A stretch of DNA of 64,000 bases, taken from positions 24,434-88,433 of the forward strand of contig CALMNM010000152.1 of NCBI GenBank assembly GCA_937868795.1, read 5' to 3'. The position numbers were made by a program, and so were the translations under genes. The DNA comes from an uncultured Acholeplasma sp. GTDB lineage: Bacteria > Bacillota_I > Bacilli_A > Acholeplasmatales > Acholeplasmataceae. The stretch's first letter is position 1, and the number at the start of each line of letters is the position of its first letter. The notes beneath the pieces were generated by a model that was not told the DNA's origin, did not search any database, and saw only the letters and a list, made by a program, of their open reading frames with translations. This document shows, one piece after another, positions 26,410 to 35,604 of the stretch.

Positions 26410-27747
26410 TCATAAAAAAGCTAATGTCGCAATCCCAAAATAAATCATCAAGGCGACAAGGTCGTTGATCGTTGTCATCATCGGTCCAGAAGCAGCTGAA
26501 GGATCCTGCCCGAATTTATTCATCAAAATAGGGACAAAGACACCCATTTGAGAAGAGATAAACATGGATCCAAACACAGCACTGAAAACCACGAGACCCA
26601 TCTGATAAGGTTCTTGAGTTCCTGAAGTGGGAAGTAAAGTCAGATATAATGTGACAAAGCCAAATGCTAATAGACCCAATAATATGCTATTAAATAGACC
26701 TACACCAAATTCCTTAACGATATGTCGTTTTGGGAGTGATTGTTCATCAAATTCCTTTTTGTGTATGCCCAAAATGGTCACCGCTAGTGCTTGGGTACCG
26801 ATATTTCCCGCCATCCCTAAAATCATGGGTTGGAATAAAACAATGGCTGATACCTGTATCAGTGTAGCTTCAAATGATGATAAAACACTTGCGTTAACAA
26901 GGTTAAGAAGAACGGCAAGCATCAACCAAGGGAGACGTTGCTTTGCACGTTCAAATGGTGTAAAATCAGACTCGTGATCGCCTAATAATGCCAAATTCTG
27001 ATAATCAGACTCCGTAGTTTCAATGAGTTCATCAAAGATATCATCTGCAGTAAGAATGCCTAACATGTGAAGATCAGGGTCCAAAACAGGAATAACATTT
27101 CTATCGTAATTAACCACAGTTTGAATCGCCTTTTCTATCGGTTCATCAAAGTAGACAAACTGGAAATCTTCTTCCATGATCTTTTGAATTGAGGTAGAAC
27201 TTCTCGCGATAATGAGATCTTTTAAATCGATATAGCCAAGCAACTTACCCACTTGATCCACCACATAAATGGTATCGATATAGTCGATATCTCGAGAATC
27301 TTTGATCACATGATCGGTCGCTTCTTTAATCGTATTCTCAATCGAAATCGTCATAAAATCTGGAGACATGATCGATGCTGCCTCATCCTCATCATACGTG
27401 AGTAAAAGCGCCATGGTCTTCTGCTTGATTTTGGATAAATATCCCATCATTTGAATCCGCATGTCATCATCGATGTCACTTAAAAATTCCTTTAAATCAT
27501 CCGATTCCATGTTTCTAAATAAAGAACGTTTTTTGACATCATCCAGATAGCTTATAAGATCAAGTTGATCATCAACATCGAGTTCAACAAACATATCCGT
27601 CATCTTATCAAGTCCCATCAAATCTAAGAGTCGTTTCTTTTCTTCAACTTCAAGATTAGGATAGAGTCCTGCTAAGTCATAGGCTAAAATCGGTTTAATG
27701 ATTTTTTTAAATTGTGTATCGTTTGCTTTGAAGTTTAATCTTTTCAT
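26410..27747 (-). CDS. MgtE-family Mg2+ transporter, divergent second copy
   Basis: 445 residues. An N-terminal helical MgtE_N domain (about 1-125), a CBS pair (about 130-250) and five membrane helices (about 275-445) are in order. The transport domain keeps FQPMILGMAGNIGTQ, and DPSAASGPMMTTINDL retains the Asp that lines the MgtE pore. The N domain is strongly diverged from its neighbour: it lacks the usual repeated A-D-LL-E-L pattern. It overlaps the upstream mgtE by 4 bases. As MgtE works as a dimer, a heterodimer with the other copy is possible. A weak hairpin (26378-26394) follows the gene but lacks a T run. Confidence 0.9.
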   Translation of the reverse strand: MKRLNFKANDTQFKKIIKPILAYDLAGLYPNLEVEEKKRLLDLMGLDKMTDMFVELDVDDQLDLISYLDDVKKRSLFRNMESDDLKEFLSDIDDDMRIQMMGYLSKIKQKTMALLLTYDEDEAASIMSPDFMTISIENTIKEATDHVIKDSRDIDYIDTIYVVDQVGKLLGYIDLKDLIIARSSTSIQKIMEEDFQFVYFDEPIEKAIQTVVNYDRNVIPVLDPDLHMLGILTADDIFDELIETTESDYQNLALLGDHESDFTPFERAKQRLPWLMLAVLLNLVNASVLSSFEATLIQVSAIVLFQPMILGMAGNIGTQALAVTILGIHKKEFDEQSLPKRHIVKEFGVGLFNSILLGLLAFGFVTLYLTLLPTSGTQEPYQMGLVVFSAVFGSMFISSQMGVFVPILMNKFGQDPSAASGPMMTTINDLVALMIYFGIATLAFL

Positions 27748-29072
27748 CCAATCAAACCTCCCAGCAATAATGTCGCCATTCCAAAATAAACGAGTGATGC
27801 TGTCACATCAATTAAGGTAGTAATAAATGGACCAGAAGCTACAGCTGGATCTAATCGAAGGCTATGGAGTCCAAGTGGAATAAGGATGGCTAATATTGGC
27901 GCTAAACTTAGCATCACCCAAAGTGAAAGACCAATGATCAAACTAATAACGATAGCATGCTCAGTCATGTTATCGTTAATAAAAGAAAAGAGATACGTGA
28001 CAACAAACGCGATAATACCAATCACCAGGCCATTGAGAACACCTGTCATGATTTCTCGTATTGAATTTTTAAATAGTCCCTTTTCATGGGATGCCATCAT
28101 CTTTAAAGTGACAGCAAGCGTCTGTGTTGCCACATTCCCAGCGGACCCTAAAATGAGGGGTTGAAAGACGATTAAAATCGCAACTGCGGTAATGACATGC
28201 TCAAATTGACGTGTCACCATCGAAAGTGGAATAGACACGATGAGCAATGTAAAAAGCCACGGTAACCGATGAAGGGCAGTTCGAATGGATCCGTGTTCTT
28301 CTTCGGTTTCAGGTAAAGCAGCAAGCTTTTCATAATCTTCTTGAGCTTCTTCCTGATAAATATCTAAGGCATCATCCAAAGTGATCATCCCAACAAGTTT
28401 TAGTGCTTCATTTAGAACAGGCATTTCATAAATCCCATAGTTCCTAATGCTTTGTACTGTTTTGCTGATCGGATCCTTATCATAAACAAAAGGGTATTCT
28501 TCAATCAGTTCGCTAACTTCCATGGGGGATTTAGCTTTTAGAAGTGCTCTTAATGTGATAGAACCTACATACGTACCATCTTCTTCAGTGATAAATAAGG
28601 TATTGATGGATTCAACTTCATCCGCTTCCTTAATCACTAATTTGGTTGCTTGTTTGACATCCATTTTTGGATGCAATTCGATGAGCAAATTGGTCATCGC
28701 TGATCCCGTTTCATCCTCATCATATCCGATAAGTTCAAGGACATCAGCATCTTCAGCCAATTTTTCAATCAGTTCTGTCTGTTCATCTTTTTCGAGTTCC
28801 TGAATAATATCTGCTGCATCATCAGGTTCCATCATCTCAACCAATTCTACCTGTTTGTCCAAATCAAAATCGGTAAGTACTTCAGCAGCGTCTTCTACTT
28901 CAAGATAACTGACGAGTTCTGCCAGTTTTTCACTGCTTAATAGTAAATAAACTTGAGATTTTTCTTCATCGCTTAATTCGTTAAAAAGATTAGCTAAGTC
29001 GTGAGCATGCGTATCCTCGATAAACTGAATTAGTTCTTTTCTATTTTCATTTTGAAGTAACTCTTTGAGCAT
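27744..29072 (-). CDS. mgtE: Mg2+ transporter MgtE
   Basis: 442 residues with the canonical MgtE layout: N domain of acidic helical repeats (DAAEVLTDFDLDKQVELVE, DDAADIIQELEKDEQ), CBS pair (about 130-255), five membrane helices (about 280-442). Pore motifs FQPLILGSAGNVATQ and DPAVASGPFITTLIDV are complete. It is a Mg2+-gated channel: N and CBS domains sense cytosolic Mg2+. ATG 29072 was preferred to GTG 29081 because GGTGAG lies just before it. It is co-transcribed after ZIP and DtxR genes. Confidence 0.94.
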   Translation of the reverse strand: MLKELLQNENRKELIQFIEDTHAHDLANLFNELSDEEKSQVYLLLSSEKLAELVSYLEVEDAAEVLTDFDLDKQVELVEMMEPDDAADIIQELEKDEQTELIEKLAEDADVLELIGYDEDETGSAMTNLLIELHPKMDVKQATKLVIKEADEVESINTLFITEEDGTYVGSITLRALLKAKSPMEVSELIEEYPFVYDKDPISKTVQSIRNYGIYEMPVLNEALKLVGMITLDDALDIYQEEAQEDYEKLAALPETEEEHGSIRTALHRLPWLFTLLIVSIPLSMVTRQFEHVITAVAILIVFQPLILGSAGNVATQTLAVTLKMMASHEKGLFKNSIREIMTGVLNGLVIGIIAFVVTYLFSFINDNMTEHAIVISLIIGLSLWVMLSLAPILAILIPLGLHSLRLDPAVASGPFITTLIDVTASLVYFGMATLLLGGLIG

Positions 29073-29093
29073 GCATCTCACCGACCTTTCTTT

Positions 29094-29753
29094 TTATGTT
29101 TTCATGATTTTTCCAAACAGCATCGATGCTGTTTTTAGAGTCAAATTCTTAATGTTATTTTGTGTCTTAATGACAATCATGCCATTAAACTCATTCTTTT
29201 CTATTACATCAAATTCTTGATAAAGTACAATATCTTGTTCATTTAAATACGTCAATAATTCTTTATGATCCAATACACGCATTAAAACAAACCGATCTCC
29301 AGGCTTTGTCTCGATGAGAGACGTTGTCGCAACTTCTAACGTATGTCCAGAAAAATCCGGGATAGGATTACCGTGTTGACAGAACTTGGGTTCTCCTAAG
29401 TACTGATATAGTTTTTCAAGGACATCATGCGTGGTTGCATGTTCAAGTTGCTCAGCAGCATCATGGACATTTTCCCAAGGAAAACCCAATTTTTCCGTGA
29501 GAAAAACTTCCCAAATTCGATGAGCGCGAACCATCCGTATGGCTACATCTTTTCCCTTTTTAGTCAGGGATATTCCTTTGTAAGGAATAAAGTTAACCAA
29601 ATGCTTTTGCACGAGTTTTTTAATCATTTCATTCACACTTTGATCGGTAAATCCTAAGCGATCTGTGAGTTCATTGGATTTGATTAATGACTGCTTGCGT
29701 TCAACGGTTAATTCATAAATCGATTTTATATAATCTTCTTCTGCTCGATTCAT
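29094..29753 (-). CDS. DtxR/MntR-family metal-dependent repressor
   Basis: 219 residues, three domains as in long DtxR/IdeR proteins. The winged-helix DNA-binding domain is at 1-70 (EEDYIKSIYELT, LTDRLGFTDQSVNEMIKKL). The dimerisation/metal domain follows (HRIWEVFLTEKLGFPWENVHDAAEQLEH, with His/Glu/Cys ligands including FCQHGNP), and the C-terminal SH3-like domain FeoA-type is at about 145-219. With bound Fe2+ or Mn2+ it should repress its operon. ATG 29753 has GAGGTG 6 bases upstream. It lies between the ZIP gene and mgtE, and a perfect palindrome at the operon promoter is its likely operator. Confidence 0.93.
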   Translation of the reverse strand: MNRAEEDYIKSIYELTVERKQSLIKSNELTDRLGFTDQSVNEMIKKLVQKHLVNFIPYKGISLTKKGKDVAIRMVRAHRIWEVFLTEKLGFPWENVHDAAEQLEHATTHDVLEKLYQYLGEPKFCQHGNPIPDFSGHTLEVATTSLIETKPGDRFVLMRVLDHKELLTYLNEQDIVLYQEFDVIEKNEFNGMIVIKTQNNIKNLTLKTASMLFGKIMKT

Positions 29754-29763
29754 CCTCACACCT

Positions 29764-30588
29764 CTATCCTAATGCGACATCTAAAACCATCATAATAATA
29801 AAGCCAATCATGACCCCTAAAGTGGCAAAGTGAGCACCTTTAGGTGTTTGTTTTTGTTGTGCTTCGGGGATAAGTTCTTCCACGACAACATAAATCATAG
29901 CTCCTGCAGCAAAAGCGAGAGCATAGGGTAAAACAGACGAAACATAGGTCACCAATATGGCACCTAACACTGCTGCGACAGGTTCAACTAATCCTGATGC
30001 CTGACCAAGCATAAATGCTTTGGTGCGACTCATCCCTTCTTGTCTTAATGGAATCGAAACTGCTGCACCTTCAGGAAAGTTTTGAATCCCAATCCCAATG
30101 GCTAATCCGACGGCAGAAAGCGTCGCGGCCACGAGATCACCAGAGAAATATTGGATAGCACCAAAAGCAACCCCCACTGCTAATCCTTCAGGAATATTGT
30201 GAAGTGTAATGGCAAAGACTAACAAGATGTTTCGCTTCAGGTTGGTCTTTATCCCTTCTTTATCATGATTAAACCCAAAATGCATGTGGGGAACAATTTT
30301 ATCGGCTAAATAAAGGAAGACCCCACCTAAAGCAAAACCAACAGCAACCACAAACCAAGCGGTTGCTCCTTGGCCTTCTGCCATGTTGATCGCTGGTGAT
30401 AACAAACTCCAAAATGATGCTGCAATCATCACCCCTGATGCAAAACCAAGCATCAGATTAAACATATTACGCTGAATGTTTTTAAAGAGGAAGACAAGTG
30501 CGGCCCCAATAGCCGTCATTCCCCAAGTAAAGAGCGTCCCTAACAATGCTTGTACCCAAACCTCTAATCCCATAAACCATGTAAGCAT
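29764..30588 (-). CDS. ZIP-family divalent metal transporter (ZupT-like)
   Basis: 274 residues, eight predicted membrane helices. The metal-binding signature HNIPEGLAVGVAFG in helix 4 and NFPEGAAVSIPL in helix 5 are diagnostic of ZIP proteins; a His-containing loop (HMHFGFNHD) precedes them. ZIP proteins bring Zn2+, Fe2+ or Mn2+ into the cytosol. It is the first gene of the ZIP-DtxR-MgtE-MgtE operon, with a strong ribosome site (GAGGTGG). Regulation by the operon's own DtxR protein is likely. Confidence 0.94.
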   Translation of the reverse strand: MLTWFMGLEVWVQALLGTLFTWGMTAIGAALVFLFKNIQRNMFNLMLGFASGVMIAASFWSLLSPAINMAEGQGATAWFVVAVGFALGGVFLYLADKIVPHMHFGFNHDKEGIKTNLKRNILLVFAITLHNIPEGLAVGVAFGAIQYFSGDLVAATLSAVGLAIGIGIQNFPEGAAVSIPLRQEGMSRTKAFMLGQASGLVEPVAAVLGAILVTYVSSVLPYALAFAAGAMIYVVVEELIPEAQQKQTPKGAHFATLGVMIGFIIMMVLDVALG

Positions 30589-30607
30589 AGTGTTCCACCA
30601 CCTCTAT

Positions 30608-30625
30608 ATTAAGGTATTCCTTAAT
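30608..30625. promoter_or_regulatory. Perfect palindrome, candidate DtxR operator
   Basis: ATTAAGG TATT CCTTAAT, an 18-base sequence with perfect 7-base arms. It covers the expected start of transcription of the ZIP operon (about 30628 and downstream on the minus strand). Confidence 0.75.
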
Positions 30626-30634
30626 TCTATTTTA

Positions 30635-30663
30635 AGTATACTCCTCATGTTGCGGCAAGTCAA
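30635..30663 (-). promoter_or_regulatory. Sigma-A promoter of ZIP-DtxR-MgtE operon
   Basis: Minus strand TTGACT (30658-30663), 17-base spacer, TATACT (30635-30640). Confidence 0.85.
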
Positions 30664-30685
30664 CACTAATCATCAGATTAAAGTT

Positions 30686-30714
30686 CTAAAAAAAATAGGT
30701 ACTAGAAGTACCTA
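30686..30714 (-). terminator. Terminator of aldo-keto reductase gene
   Basis: Minus strand TAGGTACT pairs with AGTACCTA around TCT, then eight T. Confidence 0.85.
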
Positions 30715-30727
30715 CTTTACATCATTC

Positions 30728-31723
30728 TCATCCCTTTAAGATGGCATCAATATCTTTTATCTCATCTTCGGTAAAATCCAGATGCTCCAACGTCTTTAAG
30801 TTTTCATGAAGTTGAGCGATTTTTGATGTTGAAATCAGGGTTGATGTCATATAAGGATTTCTTAAAACCCATGCAAGGGCAAGTTGCGCGATGCTTTGAC
30901 CTCGTTTTTGGGCGATAACATCGAGTTTTTTCAACATTTCTCTTAGTTCAGGTGTAATATCTTTTTCTTTTAGCCACATGGAATTAGGGTTTTTTGCCCT
31001 AGAGTCTTCTGGAATACCCCCAATATACTTGTTGGTAAGTTTCCCTTGAGCTAAAGCTGAAAAACAAATGGTTCCGACTCCTAACTCATGTTGTGTTTCA
31101 AGTAGATGATCTTTTTCAATCCAACGATTGAGCATCGAATAGGAGGGCTGAGTGATTACATAAGGGACATGAAGTTCATCTAAAATCTGATGTGCACGTT
31201 TGAGTTGTTCACTATTGTAATTGGATAAGCCTACATAAATCGCTTTGCCTTGCAATACGATATCACGAAGTGCAAGCATCGTTTCTCTTAAATCCGTATC
31301 ATAATCATAGCGGTGATGATAGAAAATATCGACGTAATCTAATCCCATACGTGCTAAGGATTGGTCTAGGGATGCCATCAAGTACTTTCTAGAGCCAAAA
31401 TCACCGTAAGGACCCGGCCACATATAATATCCTGCTTTGGTTGATATAATCAACTCATCACGGTATGCTCTAAGTCCATCATCCAATATTCTACCAAACA
31501 TGGTTTCTGCGTAACCTGGAGGTGGCCCATAATTGTTGGCGAGATCAAAATGGATGATTCCATGATTAAACGCCGTAAATATCATGTCTTTGCAGGCTTC
31601 ATAATCGTTATCTTTCCCAAAGTTTTGCCATAAACCAAAAGATAAAACTGGGAGTTTAAGGCCGGTGTTACCTGCACGACGAAACATCATCTTTTCATAT
31701 CTATCTTTATTTGCAGTAAACAT
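30728..31723 (-). CDS. Aldo-keto reductase (YghZ/AKR14-like)
   Basis: 331 residues. The fold is an NADPH-dependent TIM barrel. Family elements: FRRAGNTGLKLPVLSFGLW at the start, DLANNYGPPPGYAE with the catalytic Asp/Tyr, a catalytic-Lys region TKAGYYMWPGPYGD, and the FYHHRYD segment with the His of the tetrad. The PGPYGDFGSRK loop is characteristic of YghZ-type L-glyceraldehyde-3-phosphate reductases. ATG 31723 has GGAAG 8 bases upstream; 17 upstream codons reach into the promoter and are rejected. The gene is monocistronic. Confidence 0.92.
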   Translation of the reverse strand: MFTANKDRYEKMMFRRAGNTGLKLPVLSFGLWQNFGKDNDYEACKDMIFTAFNHGIIHFDLANNYGPPPGYAETMFGRILDDGLRAYRDELIISTKAGYYMWPGPYGDFGSRKYLMASLDQSLARMGLDYVDIFYHHRYDYDTDLRETMLALRDIVLQGKAIYVGLSNYNSEQLKRAHQILDELHVPYVITQPSYSMLNRWIEKDHLLETQHELGVGTICFSALAQGKLTNKYIGGIPEDSRAKNPNSMWLKEKDITPELREMLKKLDVIAQKRGQSIAQLALAWVLRNPYMTSTLISTSKIAQLHENLKTLEHLDFTEDEIKDIDAILKG

Positions 31724-31745
31724 TTTATCGCTTCCTTTCATCCTT

Positions 31746-31774
31746 ATTGTAATGAGTTTTATCTCAATTGTCAA
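31746..31774 (-). promoter_or_regulatory. Sigma-A promoter of aldo-keto reductase gene
   Basis: Minus strand TTGACA (31769-31774), 17-base spacer, TACAAT (31746-31751). Confidence 0.85.
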
Positions 31775-31775
31775 A

Positions 31776-31803
31776 AAGAAAAAAACTTAGCGGTCGCTAA
31801 GTT
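31776..31803 (-). terminator. Terminator of ABC pair 2
   Basis: Minus strand AACTTAGCG pairs with CGCTAAGTT around a 2-base loop, followed by a T run. It overlaps the end of the ABC gene and abuts the -35 of the next promoter. Confidence 0.85.
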
Positions 31804-33614
31804 TAAGTCTCACTTGTTTCTAAAATAAGCGGTGATTCTTTTTCTTCATACTGAAGTTTATAGAGGTTGTAATATAATCCACCTAATTTCAAAAGTTCTT
31901 GGTGGCTGCCCTCTTCTTTGATCTCACCTTTTTGCATGACAATGATCTTATCTGCGTGTTGAATGGTAGATAGACGATGGGCGACGATGAGCATGGTTGA
32001 GATATTCATCATTTTCTCTAACGATTCTTGAATTAAGCTTTCTGTTTCACTATCAATATTTGCAGTCGCTTCATCCAAAATCATTAAACTGGGTTTATAA
32101 ACCAGAGCGCGTGCAAAACTGATCAATTGTCGTTGTCCAGCAGAGAAATTATTTCCACGTTCTAATACGACGTGATCATAGGAATCAGGTAATCGTTCAA
32201 TAAACGTATTCGCACCGACATATTCACTCGCATGAATCACTTCATCACGGGTAATTGACTCATCTCGAAGCGTGATATTTTCACTGATCGTTCCACTGAA
32301 TAAGAAAACATCTTGGAGCATTTGACCGATATGTTTTCTTAAAGAGGATCGCTTAATCTTTTTAATATCCGTTCCATCAATTAGAATTTGACCCTTTTGA
32401 ATCTCATAATTACGAACGATCAATCCTAAAATCGTTGTTTTCCCAGAACCTGTCGCACCTACAAAGGCTACGGTATCTCCTGGATTCACCTTAAAGCTAA
32501 TACCTTTTAGGACCCATTCATCGGGGATGTAAGAGAACCAGACATCTTTAAATTCGATTTGACCAGTAAAGGATGCAAGTTCAATCGCTTCGGGATCATC
32601 GGTAATTTCAGGTTTGGTATCTAGAACATCAAAAACTTTTTCTGCAGATGCAAATGCATTTTGGAGTGTATTAAACTGTTCAGCAAGCTGTTGAATAGGT
32701 TCGAAGAAATCACCTACATAATTATAATAGGTAAATAGGAATCCCGCGGTAATTACTCCCGCTAATACTTCTTGATATCCAATGTAGAGGACTAAAAGTA
32801 ATCCAACGACAGATAATGCATAAATCGTCGGACGATAGATACCAAAGACAAGAATTTCTTGTAGGTAACTATTTCTTAATTTCATACTGTTGTCCTTGAA
32901 TTCGGATTTCTTCTTTTCTTCTTGATTGAAGATTTGAGTTACTTTCATGCCAGATAAATTTTCCGAGAGGAAGGCATTAACTTCTGAGACGTTTTGTCTA
33001 ACTCGTCTATAGGATGCTCTTGAATACTTACGAAAGACCATCGTTGCTAAAAAGACAAAAGGAATCACAAGAACCACAAACAGAGAAATCTTCCAACTGA
33101 TAATAAAAATTACGATCAAGATAGCAAAAAGATATAAGACGTTTCGTACAAGATTAACGCCTACATTGGTGTACATTTCACTGATAGTATTTGTATCATT
33201 GCTGACTCTTGTGACAAGCTTCCCAACGGGGACTTGATTAATTTGTCCAATCGTGAGGTTTTCGATGTGATTAAAGACTTCATCGCGAAGTGATACAACG
33301 GTCTTTTGTCCTACTTTTTGCAGCATTAGTCCTTGAACATAACCCACAAAATTCCCGATGATCAGTAAAACAATGAATAATAGCGAGAGATAAAAGATAT
33401 ATTCGATTTTCCCATCGCGTGTCATTGCGTTGTCACTCACCGTGTCTACCGTAAGGCCAATAAGTAGCGGTGGCATGAGTTGGATACCTAATCCAATAAA
33501 CATTAAGATAATAATGATAATAAATTCTTTCGTATAGGGTTTTGCATAACTAAGAAGGCGTCTGATGACCTCTTTATCACTGCGTTCTCGAGTATTATCC
33601 TTGAAGTCCTTCAT
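31803..33614 (-). CDS. Heterodimeric ABC exporter subunit with intact Walker B, pair 2
   Basis: 603 residues: six membrane helices (about 30-320), then the ATPase domain. Walker A GATGSGKTT, signature FSAGQRQ (non-canonical), Walker B LMILDEATANID with the catalytic Glu, H-loop VAHRLST. It supplies the working Walker motifs of the heterodimer with the 33595-35373 product (YheH/YheI, YfiB/YfiC-like). ATG 33614 is preceded by AGGGGGTG and overlaps the upstream gene by 20 bases. No regulator adjoins this pair. Drug or lipid export is likely; substrate unknown. Confidence 0.92.
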   Translation of the reverse strand: MKDFKDNTRERSDKEVIRRLLSYAKPYTKEFIIIIILMFIGLGIQLMPPLLIGLTVDTVSDNAMTRDGKIEYIFYLSLLFIVLLIIGNFVGYVQGLMLQKVGQKTVVSLRDEVFNHIENLTIGQINQVPVGKLVTRVSNDTNTISEMYTNVGVNLVRNVLYLFAILIVIFIISWKISLFVVLVIPFVFLATMVFRKYSRASYRRVRQNVSEVNAFLSENLSGMKVTQIFNQEEKKKSEFKDNSMKLRNSYLQEILVFGIYRPTIYALSVVGLLLVLYIGYQEVLAGVITAGFLFTYYNYVGDFFEPIQQLAEQFNTLQNAFASAEKVFDVLDTKPEITDDPEAIELASFTGQIEFKDVWFSYIPDEWVLKGISFKVNPGDTVAFVGATGSGKTTILGLIVRNYEIQKGQILIDGTDIKKIKRSSLRKHIGQMLQDVFLFSGTISENITLRDESITRDEVIHASEYVGANTFIERLPDSYDHVVLERGNNFSAGQRQLISFARALVYKPSLMILDEATANIDSETESLIQESLEKMMNISTMLIVAHRLSTIQHADKIIVMQKGEIKEEGSHQELLKLGGLYYNLYKLQYEEKESPLILETSET

Positions 33615-35373
33615 GGTTTGCACCCCCTTCCACGAGATTTTCAAGTGTTTGACGTTTCACCATATCCTGATAGAGGGGTGAGGTTTTCATCAATGTTGTG
33701 TGATTGCCTATAGCGACCACTTTACCTTGATCTAAAAGAATAATTTTATCCATCTTTTTGACCGTTGAAATACGATGCGCAATAAAAATGGTTGTTCTTC
33801 CTTTGCGAATGCGATGAAGATTTTTTATGATTGCTTCTTCTGTTTTCGTATCAACAGCGGACACAGAATCATCCAAAATGAGTATTTCAGGATCTTTGGT
33901 TAGTGCACGTGCGATGGAGATACGTTGTTTTTGACCTCCCGATACCGTGACTCCACGTTCACCTAAAATGGTATCAAATTGATCTTTAAACTCAATGATA
34001 TTCTCATAGACATCAGAAAGTTTTGCCGATTCGATCACATCATCTAATTTTGGTTGATCCAAAGCAAAACCGATGTTATTAGTAATCGTATCTGAGAACA
34101 AGAAATTATCTTGTGGAACATACCCCATAGTTTGTCTTACTGATTTAATCGATAATCTCATGATATCGTGACCATCAAGAAAAATCATCCCAGGTTGTAG
34201 GTTGTAGGTTCTTAAGAATAAATCGACAAGAGACGATTTCCCACTTCCCGTGCGTCCTAAAATCCCCACCATTTCCCCTTGTTTGATCTCAAATGATACA
34301 TCGTGCAACACAGGTTGATCACCATCGGGATACTTAAACGTTAAATGTTCAACTTTTAAAGTTCCCTTAAGATTGGAAACGTCATATGCATCTTCGCTAT
34401 CTTTCACATCTAAGGGGTGATTTAAGAATTTTTCTAAGCGTGTCGCTGAAGCTTTAGCCTGACTCTGAATATTGATAAATTGAGAAAGCGCCATCGTCGG
34501 CCAAATCAGAGTAAAGAAATAGGATAAATATTCCGTGAGCTGACCAGAGGTTAGGTCTGTTGCGGTTCCGTTGACCACCGATAAGGATCCTAATACGATG
34601 ATGACAAGAATGACGATATTTAACGCAATACCAATCAAGATATTGACGATAATAATATATTTCATGAAACGAATATTCTTATCGTATAAATCCATATTTC
34701 GATCATTAAAAAGAATTGCTTCTTTCACTTCGCGAACGAAAGCTTTGATGACGGTAATCCCTGAGAAATTTTCTTGAGTAAAGTCTGATAAACGTTCAAA
34801 CGAATCCTGACGTTCCTTGAAACGCTTTGAAATAGTTTTTCGGATAAAGACTAACGCTATGGTCATGAAGACCATGGGAATGACTGCATAAAGCGTGAGT
34901 CGCGTGTTTAAATTAAACATCCGGTAAAGTGCGAATCCACCGAGCATTAATCCATCAACAAGCATCAATACACCGGGACCGAATGACATACGTATCGCCT
35001 CTAAGTCATTGATAAAGTAGGTCATGAGTCCTCCAACTTTTTCCTGACTATAAAAGCTTTGTGATAACTTAGTCGCGTGACTAAACATCACATTTCTCAG
35101 TTCATATTCGATACGTCGTGAAGCTCCAAAAATCGTATAACGCCATAAAAAGCGACCAAGCGTAATGAATAGAGCTAAAACGCCAATACGAAGAATGGAT
35201 TGTTCAATCAGTGTTCGATCAGGTGTTGTTGACTTTAAGGTATCGATAATCCCACCTACAAGTTTAGGGATATCGAGTTGAATCCAGTCAACCGCAATTA
35301 AAACGAAAACACCCACAATAAAGTAGAGGGCGTATTTCGCATAGTATCTACGGAAATGTTTGCCTAATAACAT
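33595..35373 (-). CDS. Heterodimeric ABC exporter subunit with Asp-substituted Walker B, pair 2
   Basis: 592 residues: six membrane helices (about 15-305) and the ATPase domain. Walker A GRTGSGKSS, signature VSGGQKQR (canonical), Walker B ILILDDSVSAVD (Asp for catalytic Glu). Unlike the other two degenerate subunits in the window it keeps the switch His (IAHRIST), so it is less degenerate. ATG 35373 has AAGGAA about 8 bases upstream. Between the start and the upstream terminator is a small inverted repeat (35388-35403); no clear promoter was found, so its transcription start is unclear. Confidence 0.92.
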   Translation of the reverse strand: MLLGKHFRRYYAKYALYFIVGVFVLIAVDWIQLDIPKLVGGIIDTLKSTTPDRTLIEQSILRIGVLALFITLGRFLWRYTIFGASRRIEYELRNVMFSHATKLSQSFYSQEKVGGLMTYFINDLEAIRMSFGPGVLMLVDGLMLGGFALYRMFNLNTRLTLYAVIPMVFMTIALVFIRKTISKRFKERQDSFERLSDFTQENFSGITVIKAFVREVKEAILFNDRNMDLYDKNIRFMKYIIIVNILIGIALNIVILVIIVLGSLSVVNGTATDLTSGQLTEYLSYFFTLIWPTMALSQFINIQSQAKASATRLEKFLNHPLDVKDSEDAYDVSNLKGTLKVEHLTFKYPDGDQPVLHDVSFEIKQGEMVGILGRTGSGKSSLVDLFLRTYNLQPGMIFLDGHDIMRLSIKSVRQTMGYVPQDNFLFSDTITNNIGFALDQPKLDDVIESAKLSDVYENIIEFKDQFDTILGERGVTVSGGQKQRISIARALTKDPEILILDDSVSAVDTKTEEAIIKNLHRIRKGRTTIFIAHRISTVKKMDKIILLDQGKVVAIGNHTTLMKTSPLYQDMVKRQTLENLVEGGANHEGLQG

Positions 35374-35387
35374 GATGTATTCCTTTC

Positions 35388-35403
35388 CAAGACAAGGGTC
35401 TTG
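35388..35403. repeat. Short perfect inverted repeat before ABC pair 2
   Basis: CAAGAC AAGG GTCTTG, 15 bases upstream of the ABC start. It could be an operator; no regulator gene adjoins. Confidence 0.4.
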
Positions 35404-35406
35404 ACA

Positions 35407-35437
35407 AATCAAAAGACGTTCGAGACGTCTTTTGATT
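35407..35437 (-). terminator. Terminator of the DUF2089/SHOCT cassette
   Basis: A perfect 13-bp stem, AATCAAAAGACGT with ACGTCTTTTGATT, around a 5-base loop; works on the minus strand with a T-rich arm. Confidence 0.8.
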
Positions 35438-35462
35438 AAACAATGAAATCTCTTTTATATAA

Positions 35463-35604
35463 TTATTCTACTACAATGCGAACAACATCGCCATCTTTGG
35501 ATTCAACATTGACAATTTCACCCATGACGCCTTGGCTAATCATTTGAATGAGTGCATCGATATCGATATCTGCATCTTCTAGGTTAACATTGAATTTCCA
35601 GTTT
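35463..35604 (-). pseudogene. C-terminal remainder of the frameshifted SHOCT-like gene
   Basis: In the -1 frame relative to the upstream part, translation continues from the five-T run at 35602-35606 through NWKFNVNLEDADIDIDAL and IQMISQGVMGEIVNVES to the TAA at 35463-35465. This matches the C-terminal module of the 36319-36672 protein (LTASELFDLIS, then VKVNVLTK), so it is a real coding stretch cut off by one missing base. Confidence 0.7.

Noticed and set aside
29094..29753. Fur-family regulator
   Set aside because: The winged helix at the very N-terminus and the following three-domain layout are those of DtxR, with no HHDH-type Fur motif.
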